From Nocardioides sp. SYSU D00065 (GTDB lineage: Bacteria; Actinomycetota; Actinomycetes; Propionibacteriales; Nocardioidaceae), in assembly GCF_017916425.1 (NCBI RefSeq), contig NZ_JAFMSX010000002.1:800413-864412 (forward strand): a stretch of 64,000 nucleotides of DNA, read 5' to 3'. Every line of letters begins with the position of its first letter. Within the stretch, counting starts at the first letter, position 1. The notes beneath the pieces were generated by a model. That model worked only from the letters and a program-made list of their open reading frames with translations, was not told the DNA's origin and did not search any database. This document shows positions 34,158 through 42,213 of this stretch, one piece after another. A program made the translations under genes and the position numbers.

Positions 34158-34649
34158 TCAGGCCGTGTCGAACCAGGCGCACCCGCAGTCGGGGTGGCGC
34201 TGCCAACGCCGGGCCTGCGGCACCGGATGGTGGCCGAAGGTCCACGAGGTCAGCCAGCTGTGCGGGGTCTCGCCCCGGCTCCACGCGGTGAGCTCGCGCG
34301 CCGCGGCGCCGGCGGCCAGGGCGAGCAGGGCTCGCGCGGCCTCCCCGGCGCGGGCCGGACGGCCCTCGTCGAGGACCGCCGCGGCGACGCACCGCGCGCA
34401 GGGTCCCACACCGGGTGCCACCCACGGGCCGACCTCGACGGCGTGGGGCCGGACGGCGACCAGCAGGTGGGGCAGCGAGGCGACGCTCCAGTCGTCGAGC
34501 GTCGCGGACACCAGGCGACCCGGGGTCACCGCCACACCGACCGCGGCGCCCGCATCGAGGCGGATGCCCGCAGCGCCGAGAGCGGCGGCCACCGGAGCGT
34601 GCCACGGGTCGGGGCAGTCGAGCTGCGCGCGGAGCGGTACGGCGTCCAT
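34158..34649 (-). CDS. Rv3196-like conserved protein, TOMM/ThiF-like fragment
   Basis: A 163-residue protein with no intact catalytic motif. GPCARCVAAAV and a C-terminal RWQRHPDCGCAWF resemble the Cys-rich segments of ThiF-like/TOMM precursor-binding proteins and of the M. tuberculosis Rv3196 family, which occupies the same backbone position. It is shorter than the roughly 300 residues I recall for Rv3196 and lacks a nucleotide-binding glycine loop. Function unknown. Confidence 0.5.
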   Translation of the reverse strand: MDAVPLRAQLDCPDPWHAPVAAALGAAGIRLDAGAAVGVAVTPGRLVSATLDDWSVASLPHLLVAVRPHAVEVGPWVAPGVGPCARCVAAAVLDEGRPARAGEAARALLALAAGAAARELTAWSRGETPHSWLTSWTFGHHPVPQARRWQRHPDCGCAWFDTA

Positions 34650-34709
34650 GCCCCGACGGTGCCACGCGCGAGTCGCCGGTGGGCGCCCTCCACAGCCCGC
34701 GAAATGCGA

Positions 34710-34741
34710 GCAGCGGCGCCACCCGGAGGTGACGCCGCTGC
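34710..34741 (-). terminator. Hairpin terminator after the DUF5679 gene
   Basis: GCAGCGGCG (34710-34718) pairs with CGCCGCTGC (34733-34741), with inner CACC/GGTG pairing. It lies 22 bases past the DUF5679 stop on the minus strand and before the start of the next minus-strand gene. Confidence 0.65.
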
Positions 34742-34763
34742 TATTCAGCCCGAGGGCTGAGGC

Positions 34764-34922
34764 TCAGGCCTTGCCGAGGATGCGGTTGAGGTTCGTGCCG
34801 CAGACCGGGCAGACGCCCTTGGCCATCTTCGTGCCCTTGTCGTTGACCTTGATCTCGCCCTCCGCCTCGCGCTTCTCCTTGCACTTGACGCAGTAGAACT
34901 CACCGCTCCAGGTCTCCGCCAT
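34764..34922 (-). CDS. DUF5679 small zinc-ribbon protein
   Basis: A 52-residue protein: FYCVKCKEKREAEGEI supplies the first CxxC and GVCPVCGTNLNRILGKA the second. The near-invariant C-terminus NLNRILGK is the DUF5679 signature. AAGGAGG precedes ATG 34922. It is probably a structural zinc-binding peptide; the role is unknown. Confidence 0.85.
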   Translation of the reverse strand: MAETWSGEFYCVKCKEKREAEGEIKVNDKGTKMAKGVCPVCGTNLNRILGKA

Positions 34923-35113
34923 GACGGCCTCCTTGCTCGTTACTTCGTGGTCGTCGCGACGGGGTTGTCGATGGGGAAGCCCGTCGGGGAGCCTGGCGGT
35001 TGCCAGCGCTCCGCCGACGACCCTACGCCACGCGTGGGCCACGCTCACGCACCACACGCGCTGAGCGTGAAACCAGCCGTTCCGGCGCGGGGCGTCGTCA
35101 GTACCCTCACCCC

Positions 35114-35908
35114 ATGCCAGACCTCACCCATCTGCGCCTCGAGCGCCCCTCCGAGGGGGTCGCCCTGCTGACCCTCGACAACCCCGACATGCGCAACGCG
35201 ATGAGCGACGAGATGACCTCGTCATGGGTTGCGGCCATCGACGAGCTGGCCGCCGACCGGTCCGTCCGCGCGGTGGTGGTGACGGGGGAGGGCAGCGCGT
35301 TCTGCTCGGGAGGCAACACCTCGTGGATCGCCGGAGACCCCGACGCGAGCGTCGACCTCCTCCGCACCCGGATGCTGCCCTTCTACCGGGCCTGGCTCTC
35401 GATCCGCCGGCTGGAGGTGCCGACCATCGCGGCGGTGAACGGCCCCGCCATCGGCGCCGGCCTCTGCCTGGCCCTGGCCTGCGACATCCGCTACGCCGCC
35501 GAGGGCGCCCGAATGGGCGTGCCGTTCACCAAGCTCGGCATGCACCCCGGGATGGCCGGGACCTGGCTCCTGCCCGAGGTGGTCGGGCTGGCGCACGCGC
35601 GCGACCTGATCCTGACGGGACGGCTCGTCGACGCGGACGAGGCGCTGCGGCTGGGCATGGTCTCGCGCGTGATCGGTGCCGCGACGTTCCTCGACGAGGT
35701 GCTCGACACCGCGGCCGGCATCGCAGCGACCGCGCCGGTCGCGGCGCGGCTCACCAAGCTGGCACTGGCCGACGGCGGGCACGCCGACGTCGAGGCGGCG
35801 CTGCAGTGGGAGGCGCTCGCGCAGCCGATCACGCTGGCCACCGACGACCTGCAGGAGGGCATCCGGGCTGCCCGGGAGAAGCGGGCGCCACAGTTCCGCG
35901 GTCGGTGA
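35114..35908 (+). CDS. Enoyl-CoA hydratase/isomerase family (crotonase) protein
   Basis: A 264-residue crotonase-fold protein. AFCSGGNTSWI gives the first oxyanion-hole segment and VNGPAIGAGLCLALACDIRY the second. Both catalytic glutamates of classical enoyl-CoA hydratases are replaced: GGGCE becomes GAGLC-L, and PEI-LG becomes FTKLG. Thioester binding is therefore likely but hydration is not certain; isomerase, dehalogenase-type or other chemistry is possible. ATG 35114 is preferred, the longer frame upstream being intergenic. Confidence 0.85.
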   Translation: MPDLTHLRLERPSEGVALLTLDNPDMRNAMSDEMTSSWVAAIDELAADRSVRAVVVTGEGSAFCSGGNTSWIAGDPDASVDLLRTRMLPFYRAWLSIRRLEVPTIAAVNGPAIGAGLCLALACDIRYAAEGARMGVPFTKLGMHPGMAGTWLLPEVVGLAHARDLILTGRLVDADEALRLGMVSRVIGAATFLDEVLDTAAGIAATAPVAARLTKLALADGGHADVEAALQWEALAQPITLATDDLQEGIRAAREKRAPQFRGR

Positions 35909-36107
35909 GCGGGCGGGTCGTCACGCTCCACAGATCGCTCTCCACGCCTGTGGACAGGGCTGTGGACGAAGTGTGCACGGCGGCGTGGAGGTCGTGGAGG
36001 ACGACCCCGCCGGTGGGGAGGGACCTGTGGGCGACACCCGCCCGCGGGCGCCGTACTGTGCGGGTGACCAGCAGGAACGGCGACGGCGCGGCTGTGGAGG
36101 AGACGAC

Positions 36108-37175
36108 GTGACCCAGGACGACGTGACCCAGGACGGCGGGCCCGGGCCGCAGCCTCGCGGCCCGGTGGCCACGCTGCGCCGGATCGCGTTCCTCATGGAG
36201 CGTCAGCGCGAGGAGAGCCGCCGGATCGAGGCGTTCCGCAAGGCGGCGCGCACGATCCTGCCGCTGCCGGAGGAGGAGGTACGCCGCCGGGCGGAGGCGG
36301 GCACCCTGACCGAGCTGGCCGGCATCGGTCCCAGCACGGCGGCCGTCATCACCGACGCGTGCAACGGCGTGGTGCCCGAGCGCCTGGTCGCGCTGGAGCG
36401 GACCGCCGGGCCGCTGGCGCGTGGTGGAGAGGAGCTGCGCGCCCGGCTGCGCGGCGACCTGCACTCGCACTCGGACTGGTCCGACGGCGGGTCGCCGCTC
36501 GAGGAGATGGCGATGACCGCGATGGAGCTCGGTCACGACTACCTCGTGCTCACCGACCACAGTCCGCGGCTGCGGGTGGCCAACGGGCTGAGCGCCGAGC
36601 GGCTCACCCGCCAGCTGCGCGTGGTGGAGGCGGTGAACGAGCACCTCGCCGGCGGCTTCACGCTGCTCAAGGGGATCGAGGTCGACATCCTCGACGACGG
36701 GTCGCTCGACCAGGCCCCGCAGATGCTCGGCCAGCTCGACGTCCGCGTCGCGTCCGTGCACTCCAAGCTCAAGATGGAAGCCGCGCCGATGACCGAGCGG
36801 ATGGTCGCGGCGGTGCGCAACCCGTACACCAACGTGCTCGGCCACTGCACCGGTCGCCTCGTCACCGGCAACCGCGGCACCCGGCCGCAGAGCCAGTTCG
36901 ACGCCCACGCCGTGTTCACGGCGTGCGCGGAGGAGGGCGTGGCGGTCGAGATCAACTCGCGACCCGAGCGCCGCGACCCGCCCACCCAGCTGCTCGAGCT
37001 CGCCCGGGACCTCGGCTGCCTGTTCTCCATCGACTCCGACGCGCACGCGCCCGGCCAGCTCGACATGCTCGACTACGGCGCCGCCCGGGCCGTCGAGGCC
37101 GGGATCGACCCGGACCGCATCGTCACCACGTGGAAGCGCGACCGCCTGCTGGAGTGGGCCTCCGCCCGTCTCTGA
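36108..37175 (+). CDS. HhH-PHP domain protein (PolX-like PHP phosphoesterase)
   Basis: A 355-residue protein. Residues 15-110 form a helix-hairpin-helix region (FRKAARTILPLPEEEVRRRA, LTELAGIGPSTAAVITDA) like that of PolX. The PHP domain follows: LRGDLHSHSDWSDGGSPLEE, YLVLTDHSPRL, LLKGIEVDILDDG, RVASVHSKLK and FSIDSDAHAPGQ. All metal ligands look present. No polymerase domain is attached. A 15-base duplication at the 5' end (GTGACCCAGGACG at 36108 and 36123) gives two in-frame GTG starts; GGAGGAG favours the first. Confidence 0.87.
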   Translation: MTQDDVTQDGGPGPQPRGPVATLRRIAFLMERQREESRRIEAFRKAARTILPLPEEEVRRRAEAGTLTELAGIGPSTAAVITDACNGVVPERLVALERTAGPLARGGEELRARLRGDLHSHSDWSDGGSPLEEMAMTAMELGHDYLVLTDHSPRLRVANGLSAERLTRQLRVVEAVNEHLAGGFTLLKGIEVDILDDGSLDQAPQMLGQLDVRVASVHSKLKMEAAPMTERMVAAVRNPYTNVLGHCTGRLVTGNRGTRPQSQFDAHAVFTACAEEGVAVEINSRPERRDPPTQLLELARDLGCLFSIDSDAHAPGQLDMLDYGAARAVEAGIDPDRIVTTWKRDRLLEWASARL

Positions 37176-37224
37176 CCCGCGCGCCCCCACCCGGCCGTGG
37201 GCGCAGGGGGCTAGGTTCGGCCCC

Positions 37225-37770
37225 ATGAGCACGTCGACCGGGCCGCCCCAGGTGGAGGTGCGCCGTTCGCGCCGCCGCCGCCGGACGGTCTCGGCCTACC
37301 GCGACGGCGACCGCATCGTCGTGCTGATCCCGGCCACGATGAGCAAGCGCGACGAGGCCACGTGGGTCGCCGACATGGTCGCGCGGATCGAGCGGCAGGA
37401 GAAGCGCAGGCTGCGCTCCGACGACGACCTCGTCGCCCGGGCCGCCAAGCTCAACGACCTCTACCTCGGTGGTCTCGCCGTCCCGGCCTCGGTGCGATGG
37501 GTGACCAACCAGAACGCCCGATGGGGCTCGTGCACGCCCGGTGATCGCACCATCCGGCTCAGCGACCGGCTCCAGCGGGTGCCCGGATGGGTCGTCGACT
37601 ACGTTCTGGTCCACGAGCTGGCCCACCTGCTCGAGTCCGGGCACACGCCGGAGTTCTGGGCCTGGGTGGACCGCTACCCCCGCGCCGAGAAGGCCAAGGG
37701 CTACCTCGAGGGCTACTCGGCCGCCGCCCGGCTCGAGCCTCCGCCCGGCGGCGAGGACCTCGACGGCTAG
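37225..37770 (+). CDS. YgjP/DUF45-type M48-like zinc metallopeptidase
   Basis: A 181-residue protein. VEVRRSRRRRRTVSAYRDGD is the typical basic start of the YgjP-like group, NARWGSCTPGDRTIRLSDRL the family block, and YVLVHELAHLLESGHTPEFW contains HELAH with the third zinc ligand in GHTPEFW. It is cytoplasmic, without a signal sequence. Substrate unknown. Confidence 0.87.
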   Translation: MSTSTGPPQVEVRRSRRRRRTVSAYRDGDRIVVLIPATMSKRDEATWVADMVARIERQEKRRLRSDDDLVARAAKLNDLYLGGLAVPASVRWVTNQNARWGSCTPGDRTIRLSDRLQRVPGWVVDYVLVHELAHLLESGHTPEFWAWVDRYPRAEKAKGYLEGYSAAARLEPPPGGEDLDG

Positions 37771-38316
37771 CTAGCCGCGAAGGCGAGCCACCGCGTCGCC
37801 GACGAGACGCCGCATGTCCGGGAGCAGCTCGGGCAGCGCGTCGAGGGGCCACCAGCGCACGTCCAGCGACTCCTCGCTGGCCCGGTGGTCCGCGCCGCGC
37901 TGCGCGGTGGCGAGGAAGCGTACGTCGAGGTGGTGCACGGTCGTGCCCGGGACGCAGAACTCCACGGCGTGCACGTCGAGGTCGAGCGGCACCGGGTCGA
38001 GGGCGAGCTCGCGCAGTCCCGACTCCTCGTGGGCCTCGCGCAGCGCCACGCCCGCCAGTGTGGCGTCACCGGGCTCGCAGTGACCGCCGAAGGCCAGCCA
38101 GGCGTCGGCCTTGCGGTGGTGGTTGAGCAGCACGGCGTCCGCCTGCGGCGTCAGGACGACGGTGCCGGCGGTGAGGTGGTCGGGCAGGCACGCGCGCGTC
38201 ATCGCGTCGGGATGCGCGGCGAGGTGGTGGAGGAACCGCTCGCGCAGCTCCGCCAGGCGCGGGGACGCGGGCGTCCACCCGGACAGCACGGCCCGGGCGT
38301 CCGCGTGCAGGCTCAC
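37771..38316 (-). CDS. Nudix hydrolase
   Basis: A 181-residue protein with the Nudix box GGHCEPGDATLAGVALREAH, then EESGL (about 98-122), preceded by VLLNHHRKADAWLAF. The N-terminal roughly 45 residues are helical. The substrate is probably a nucleotide-diphosphate derivative. The start GTG 38316 overlaps the end of the upstream zincin gene, so the two are coupled. Its stop abuts the converging peptidase gene. Confidence 0.88.
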   Translation of the reverse strand: MSLHADARAVLSGWTPASPRLAELRERFLHHLAAHPDAMTRACLPDHLTAGTVVLTPQADAVLLNHHRKADAWLAFGGHCEPGDATLAGVALREAHEESGLRELALDPVPLDLDVHAVEFCVPGTTVHHLDVRFLATAQRGADHRASEESLDVRWWPLDALPELLPDMRRLVGDAVARLRG

Positions 38317-39626
38317 CTGTCGCTGCCACCGTCGAGCAGGTCACGCAGGCCCGCGTCGAACTCCTCCTCGGACAGCTGGCCCGGCGCGACGGAGTCCTCG
38401 CGGAACCCCAGCGGGTCGTCGAGGTCCTTGGCGGTGGGCAGCAGGTGCGGCGACATCCAGACGCCGTCGCGCGCCTCGGCGCCCTGACGGGTGCGCAGCG
38501 AGCCCCACAGGGTGGACGCGTCGCGCAGCCGGCGCGGACGCAGCTCGAGGCCGACGAGCGTGGCGAAGGTCTGCTCGGCCGGGCCGCCCGCGGCGCGCCG
38601 ACGGCGTACGGTCTCCTGCAGCTTGGCAGCGGCGGGCATCCGCTCCGCGGTGGCCTGCGAGACGACCTCGTCGACCCAGCCCTCGACCAGGGCGAGGGTC
38701 ACCTCGAGCGTCTCGAGCGCCGCCTTCTGCGTCGCGGAGGGCTCGGGGTCGAACAGCCCGCCGGCCAGCGCGTCCTGCATGGCTGCCGGGTTGGACATGT
38801 CGATGTCGCGCAGCTTGGCCTCCATGCCGGAGGTGTCGAAGTCCATGCCCGCGCCGTACTCGGCGACCGCCCCGATGAGGTGATCGCGCAGCCACGGGAC
38901 GCCGGCGAAGAGGCGCTGGTGGGCGGCCTCGCGCAGGGCGAGGTAGAGCAGGACGTCGTCGGTGGTGACGTCGGGCAGCTCCGCGGCGAACGCCGCGACG
39001 TTGGTCGGCAGGAGAGCGGCCTTGCCGATCGGTCCGAGCGGCAGCCCGATGTCGGAGGCGCTCAGCACGTCGCCGGCCAGGACGCCCAGGCCGCTGCCGA
39101 CCTGCGAGGCGACCATGGCGCCGCTGGCCTTGCCGAGCATCGCCATCAGCGGGCCGGCGAGCTGGCGCATCTCCTCGGGCATGGCCTCGCCCAGCGCGGC
39201 GGTCGCCGACCCGGCGATCGGCTCGACGAGCACCTTCCACACGTCGATGGTCTCCACGATCCACTCCGCGCGCGACCACGCAGCGGTCGTGGTGACGCCC
39301 GACGGGAACTCGGTGGTGGTGTCGAGCCAGTGGTCGGCAAGACGTACGGCGTCGGCGACCGCGGCGGACTGGGCCGGGGTCACCGTCGGGTCGGGCTCCT
39401 GCGCGGCGGTGCGGCGGGCCAGGTCGGTGACCGTCTGCCAGTTGACCGGCCCGTCGTGCGGCGCGAACAGCGACTGCATCTGCGCCATCAGGGCGTTGAG
39501 GTCGGGCATGGCGCCGCCGGCGCCGCCCATCTGCGAGAAGATCTGCTCGAAGGGCGTGCCCTTGAAGGGGTTCTGGTCGTCGGGGCCCTGACCGGACGGT
39601 CCGGGGCCCCCAGGGCTGTCACTCAT
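38313..39626 (-). CDS. DUF2342 zincin-like metalloprotease (Rv3195 position)
   Basis: A 437-residue soluble protein. The N-terminus is disordered and Gly/Gln-rich (GGPGPSGQGPDDQNPFKG). The core has the family pattern YLALREAAHQRLFAGVPWLR and LIGAVAEYGAGMDFD, placing a putative zinc site at H and E in an atypical zincin helix. The C-terminus is acidic. The family (also annotated as coenzyme F420 biosynthesis-associated) is widespread in actinobacteria, with no proven activity. ATG 39626 is preferred over GTG 39644. Confidence 0.82.
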   Translation of the reverse strand: MSDSPGGPGPSGQGPDDQNPFKGTPFEQIFSQMGGAGGAMPDLNALMAQMQSLFAPHDGPVNWQTVTDLARRTAAQEPDPTVTPAQSAAVADAVRLADHWLDTTTEFPSGVTTTAAWSRAEWIVETIDVWKVLVEPIAGSATAALGEAMPEEMRQLAGPLMAMLGKASGAMVASQVGSGLGVLAGDVLSASDIGLPLGPIGKAALLPTNVAAFAAELPDVTTDDVLLYLALREAAHQRLFAGVPWLRDHLIGAVAEYGAGMDFDTSGMEAKLRDIDMSNPAAMQDALAGGLFDPEPSATQKAALETLEVTLALVEGWVDEVVSQATAERMPAAAKLQETVRRRRAAGGPAEQTFATLVGLELRPRRLRDASTLWGSLRTRQGAEARDGVWMSPHLLPTAKDLDDPLGFREDSVAPGQLSEEEFDAGLRDLLDGGSDR

Positions 39627-39736
39627 GCCAGCCACGGTACTCACCGTCGCCCAGTCCCCGCCCCAGTCCCCGCCCGGGTCTCGGCGCCTCTCGCCACGCG
39701 TCCCGCCGCGGTCCCGGCGCGCCTAGACTCGGTCCG

Positions 39737-40162
39737 GTGAGTGACCCCGTGCGACTGGTCGGCATCCGCGACACCCCGCTCGACGTCACCGAGGTGGTCG
39801 ACGCCCTCGGCGACGACGGCGCCGGCGGGCTCACGCTGTTCATCGGGCAGGTCCGCGACCACGACGGCGGCAAGGGCGTCACCGCGCTGGGCTACTCCGC
39901 GCACCCCACCGCGCTGGCGCGCCTGGAGGAGGTGTGCCGACGCGTGGCCGCCGAGCACGACGTGCGCGGCGTGGCGGCCGTGCACCGGGTCGGTGCGCTG
40001 GAGGTCGGTGACCTCGCCGTGATCGTCGCGACCACCGCCGCTCACCGAGGTGACGCCTTCGCCGCGTCGCGGGCCCTCATCGACACGCTCAAGGCCGAGG
40101 TGCCGATCTGGAAGCACCAGGTCTTCGACGACGAGACCGAGGAGTGGGTCGGCACGCCGTAG
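39737..40162 (+). CDS. moaE: Molybdopterin synthase catalytic subunit MoaE
   Basis: A 141-residue protein. LTLFIGQVRDHDGGKGVTAL is the strand-loop of MoaE with the conserved Arg, HRVGALEVGDLAVIVATTAA the central strands, and TLKAEVPIWKHQVFDD the signature with the two lysines that hold the precursor. With a MoaD subunit it converts cyclic pyranopterin monophosphate to molybdopterin. No MoaD is in the window, but MoeZ, its likely activator, is. Confidence 0.93.
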   Translation: MSDPVRLVGIRDTPLDVTEVVDALGDDGAGGLTLFIGQVRDHDGGKGVTALGYSAHPTALARLEEVCRRVAAEHDVRGVAAVHRVGALEVGDLAVIVATTAAHRGDAFAASRALIDTLKAEVPIWKHQVFDDETEEWVGTP

Positions 40163-40204
40163 CGCCTGCCCGCCGCTGCCGCGATCGCCGCCTACGCTCG
40201 GAGC

Positions 40205-40465
40205 GTGGAGATCCTGCTCTGGCTCGTGCCCTCCGCCGTGGTGACGCTCGTCGCGATGGCGTGGGTCTCGTGGGTCGGCCGGGACAGCCACGGCGAGGTC
40301 GACCGCGACGTGGCCGCCGAGCGGCTGGGCAGGGCGCTGGCCAAGGAGCTCCCCGGCGGCACCCGGCGTACGCCGGCGCCGGCGCGCGACCGCAGCACGG
40401 GCATCGCGGTGCGTCCCAGCCACGGCCGGGCCGCAGCCGAGGACGCCACCCGTCGCGCGTCCTAG
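40205..40465 (+). CDS. Small single-pass membrane protein
   Basis: An 86-residue protein from GTG 40205. One N-terminal transmembrane helix (LLWLVPSAVVTLVAMAWVSW) is followed by a charged cytoplasmic or extracytoplasmic tail rich in Arg/Ala/Pro (RRTPAPARDRSTG). It lies between moaE and the Lon-like protease on the same strand. Function unknown. Confidence 0.6.
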   Translation: MEILLWLVPSAVVTLVAMAWVSWVGRDSHGEVDRDVAAERLGRALAKELPGGTRRTPAPARDRSTGIAVRPSHGRAAAEDATRRAS

Positions 40466-40492
40466 TTGTGCTTGTTTGAGAGAGTTGCGCCC

Positions 40493-41545
40493 ATGAGTCA
40501 GCGGACCAGGGCGGGGCTGCTCGCGCTGTGCCTGCTGGCCGTGCTGTGGGGGACGGCGGCGTTCGTGCCGCTGCCCTACGTCACCTACTACCCCGGACCG
40601 ACCGTGGACATCCTCGCTGAGGACAAGGGCGAGGAGACCGTCAAGGTCACCGGCCACAAGGCCTACTACGACGCGGGCGAGCTGCGGATGACCACCGTCT
40701 ACGTCACCCAGCCCGAGGACGACGTCACGCTGCCCGAGCTGCTGCAGGCCTACTTCGACCCCGACGCCGCGGTGTGGCCGCGGTCCTCGGTCTACGCCCC
40801 CGACGAGACCGACGAGTCCAGCGACCGCCAGTCCGCGGTGGCGATGGTCTCCTCCCAGGACACCGCGGTCGCGGCGGCCCTGACCGAGCTCGGCGAGGAG
40901 GTCGACCCCGTCGTGGAGGTCCTCGACGTCACCCCCGGCCTGCCCGCCGAGGGACAGATCGAGGTGCGCGACGTGCTCCTCGAGGTCGCGGGCACGAAGA
41001 TCACCGAGGCCCAGGACGTGGTCGACGCCGTGCGGGGCGCCGAGGCAGGGGAGCCGGTCGACTTCGTGCTGCGCCGCGACGACGAGCGGATGACCGTGCA
41101 GGTCACACCCCGCGAGGTCGACGGCGAGCCCCGCGTGGGCATCACCCCAGGGCCCGGCTTCGACTTCCCGTTCCGCGTCACCGTCGACATCGCCGACAAC
41201 ATCGGCGGCCCCAGCGCCGGGCTGATGATGTCGCTGGCCGTCCTCGACACCCTCACCCCGGGCTCGCTGACCGGCGGCGCCGCGGTGGCCGGCACCGGCA
41301 CCATCACCCCCTCCGGCGACGTCGGCCCCATCGGCGGCATCCAGCAGAAGATCGCCGCCGCGCGCGACGCCGGAGCCGAGCTGTTCTTCGTGCCGGCCGA
41401 CAACTGCAGCGGCATCGGAGACGTGGACTCCGGCGACATGCGGCTGGCCCGCGCCACCACGATGCACGGCGCGGTCGAGAGCCTCGCCGACTGGGTCGCC
41501 GACCGCGACGCCGTACTCCCCACCTGCGAGGACACCGCCTCATGA
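40493..41545 (+). CDS. Membrane-anchored PDZ/Lon-like serine protease (YlbL/Rv3194c type)
   Basis: A 350-residue protein. An N-terminal anchor (AGLLALCLLAVLWGTAAFVP) leads to an extracytoplasmic region, a PDZ domain (about 125-215, with VRDVLLEVAGTKITEAQDVV) and a Lon S16-type catalytic domain. Catalytic Ser is in NIGGPSAGLMMSLAVLD and Lys in IGGIQQKIAAARDAGAELFF. There is no ATPase domain. It probably degrades or trims exported proteins. ATG 40493 is preferred to ATG 40466. The stop overlaps the next start by ATGA. Confidence 0.9.
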   Translation: MSQRTRAGLLALCLLAVLWGTAAFVPLPYVTYYPGPTVDILAEDKGEETVKVTGHKAYYDAGELRMTTVYVTQPEDDVTLPELLQAYFDPDAAVWPRSSVYAPDETDESSDRQSAVAMVSSQDTAVAAALTELGEEVDPVVEVLDVTPGLPAEGQIEVRDVLLEVAGTKITEAQDVVDAVRGAEAGEPVDFVLRRDDERMTVQVTPREVDGEPRVGITPGPGFDFPFRVTVDIADNIGGPSAGLMMSLAVLDTLTPGSLTGGAAVAGTGTITPSGDVGPIGGIQQKIAAARDAGAELFFVPADNCSGIGDVDSGDMRLARATTMHGAVESLADWVADRDAVLPTCEDTAS

Positions 41546-42213
41546 CCGACCCGGACCCGATCGAGCCTCCCGCCCAGGGCAGCGACGAGACCTCGGCAGA
41601 CATCCCAGCCGACATCCCAGCCGAGATCCCAGCCGAGGTCCCTCCGCTTCCCGAGGACCCGGCGCTCGCCGCGGCCGTGCTCGAGATCGAGGCGCACGTC
41701 GCCCAGGAGGGCTGGGACCAGCCCGCCCGGCTGTACGCACTCGTCGACACGGCCGAGCTCGTGGCGCAGGAGCCCGCGCTGGCCGCCGCGATGGCCATCG
41801 ACGGTCCCGGCGACGACGGCTCCTTCACCCCGATCGAGCAGGAGGGGCTGCCGCCCGGTCAGGCGCTCGAGGAGGCGCTGCCGAGCATCGTGTGGCCCGA
41901 CGCCGTCGCCGGGTGCGCGGCGGTGATCGAGCGGCTGGTGCTTCCGCCGGGCGCCGACGACGACCTGCCGGAGGACCCGGCCGCTGCCGAGCTGTACGCC
42001 CGCGAGCACCCGCACCGGCAGGAGGTGCGGATGGTGGCGGGCGTGACCCGCGCCGGCGCGTCCTACTGCGCGTTGCGGCTGCGCGCCCACGACGACGAGC
42101 AATCCGTGGTCAACGGCACCGAGCTGGTGCCGGGCCTGCTCGAGCTCCTCCACGCCACGTTGCACGACCCGCACGACCCCCGTCACTCCAGCACCGAGCA
42201 GGGACCCGCATGA
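41542..42213 (+). CDS. PPA1309 family protein
   Basis: A 223-residue soluble acidic protein. The N-terminus is a Pro/Glu/Asp-rich linker with a 12-base tandem repeat (GACATCCCAGCC type, 41599-41634). The body has AAAVLEIEAHVAQEGWDQPA and RLYALVDTAELVAQEPAL, then WPDAVAGCAAVIERLVLPP, which I recognise as the actinobacterial PPA1309 family of unknown function. It is sandwiched by ATGA-type overlaps between the Lon-like protease and UPF0182 genes, suggesting a shared role at the membrane. Confidence 0.83.
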   Translation: MTDPDPIEPPAQGSDETSADIPADIPAEIPAEVPPLPEDPALAAAVLEIEAHVAQEGWDQPARLYALVDTAELVAQEPALAAAMAIDGPGDDGSFTPIEQEGLPPGQALEEALPSIVWPDAVAGCAAVIERLVLPPGADDDLPEDPAAAELYAREHPHRQEVRMVAGVTRAGASYCALRLRAHDDEQSVVNGTELVPGLLELLHATLHDPHDPRHSSTEQGPA

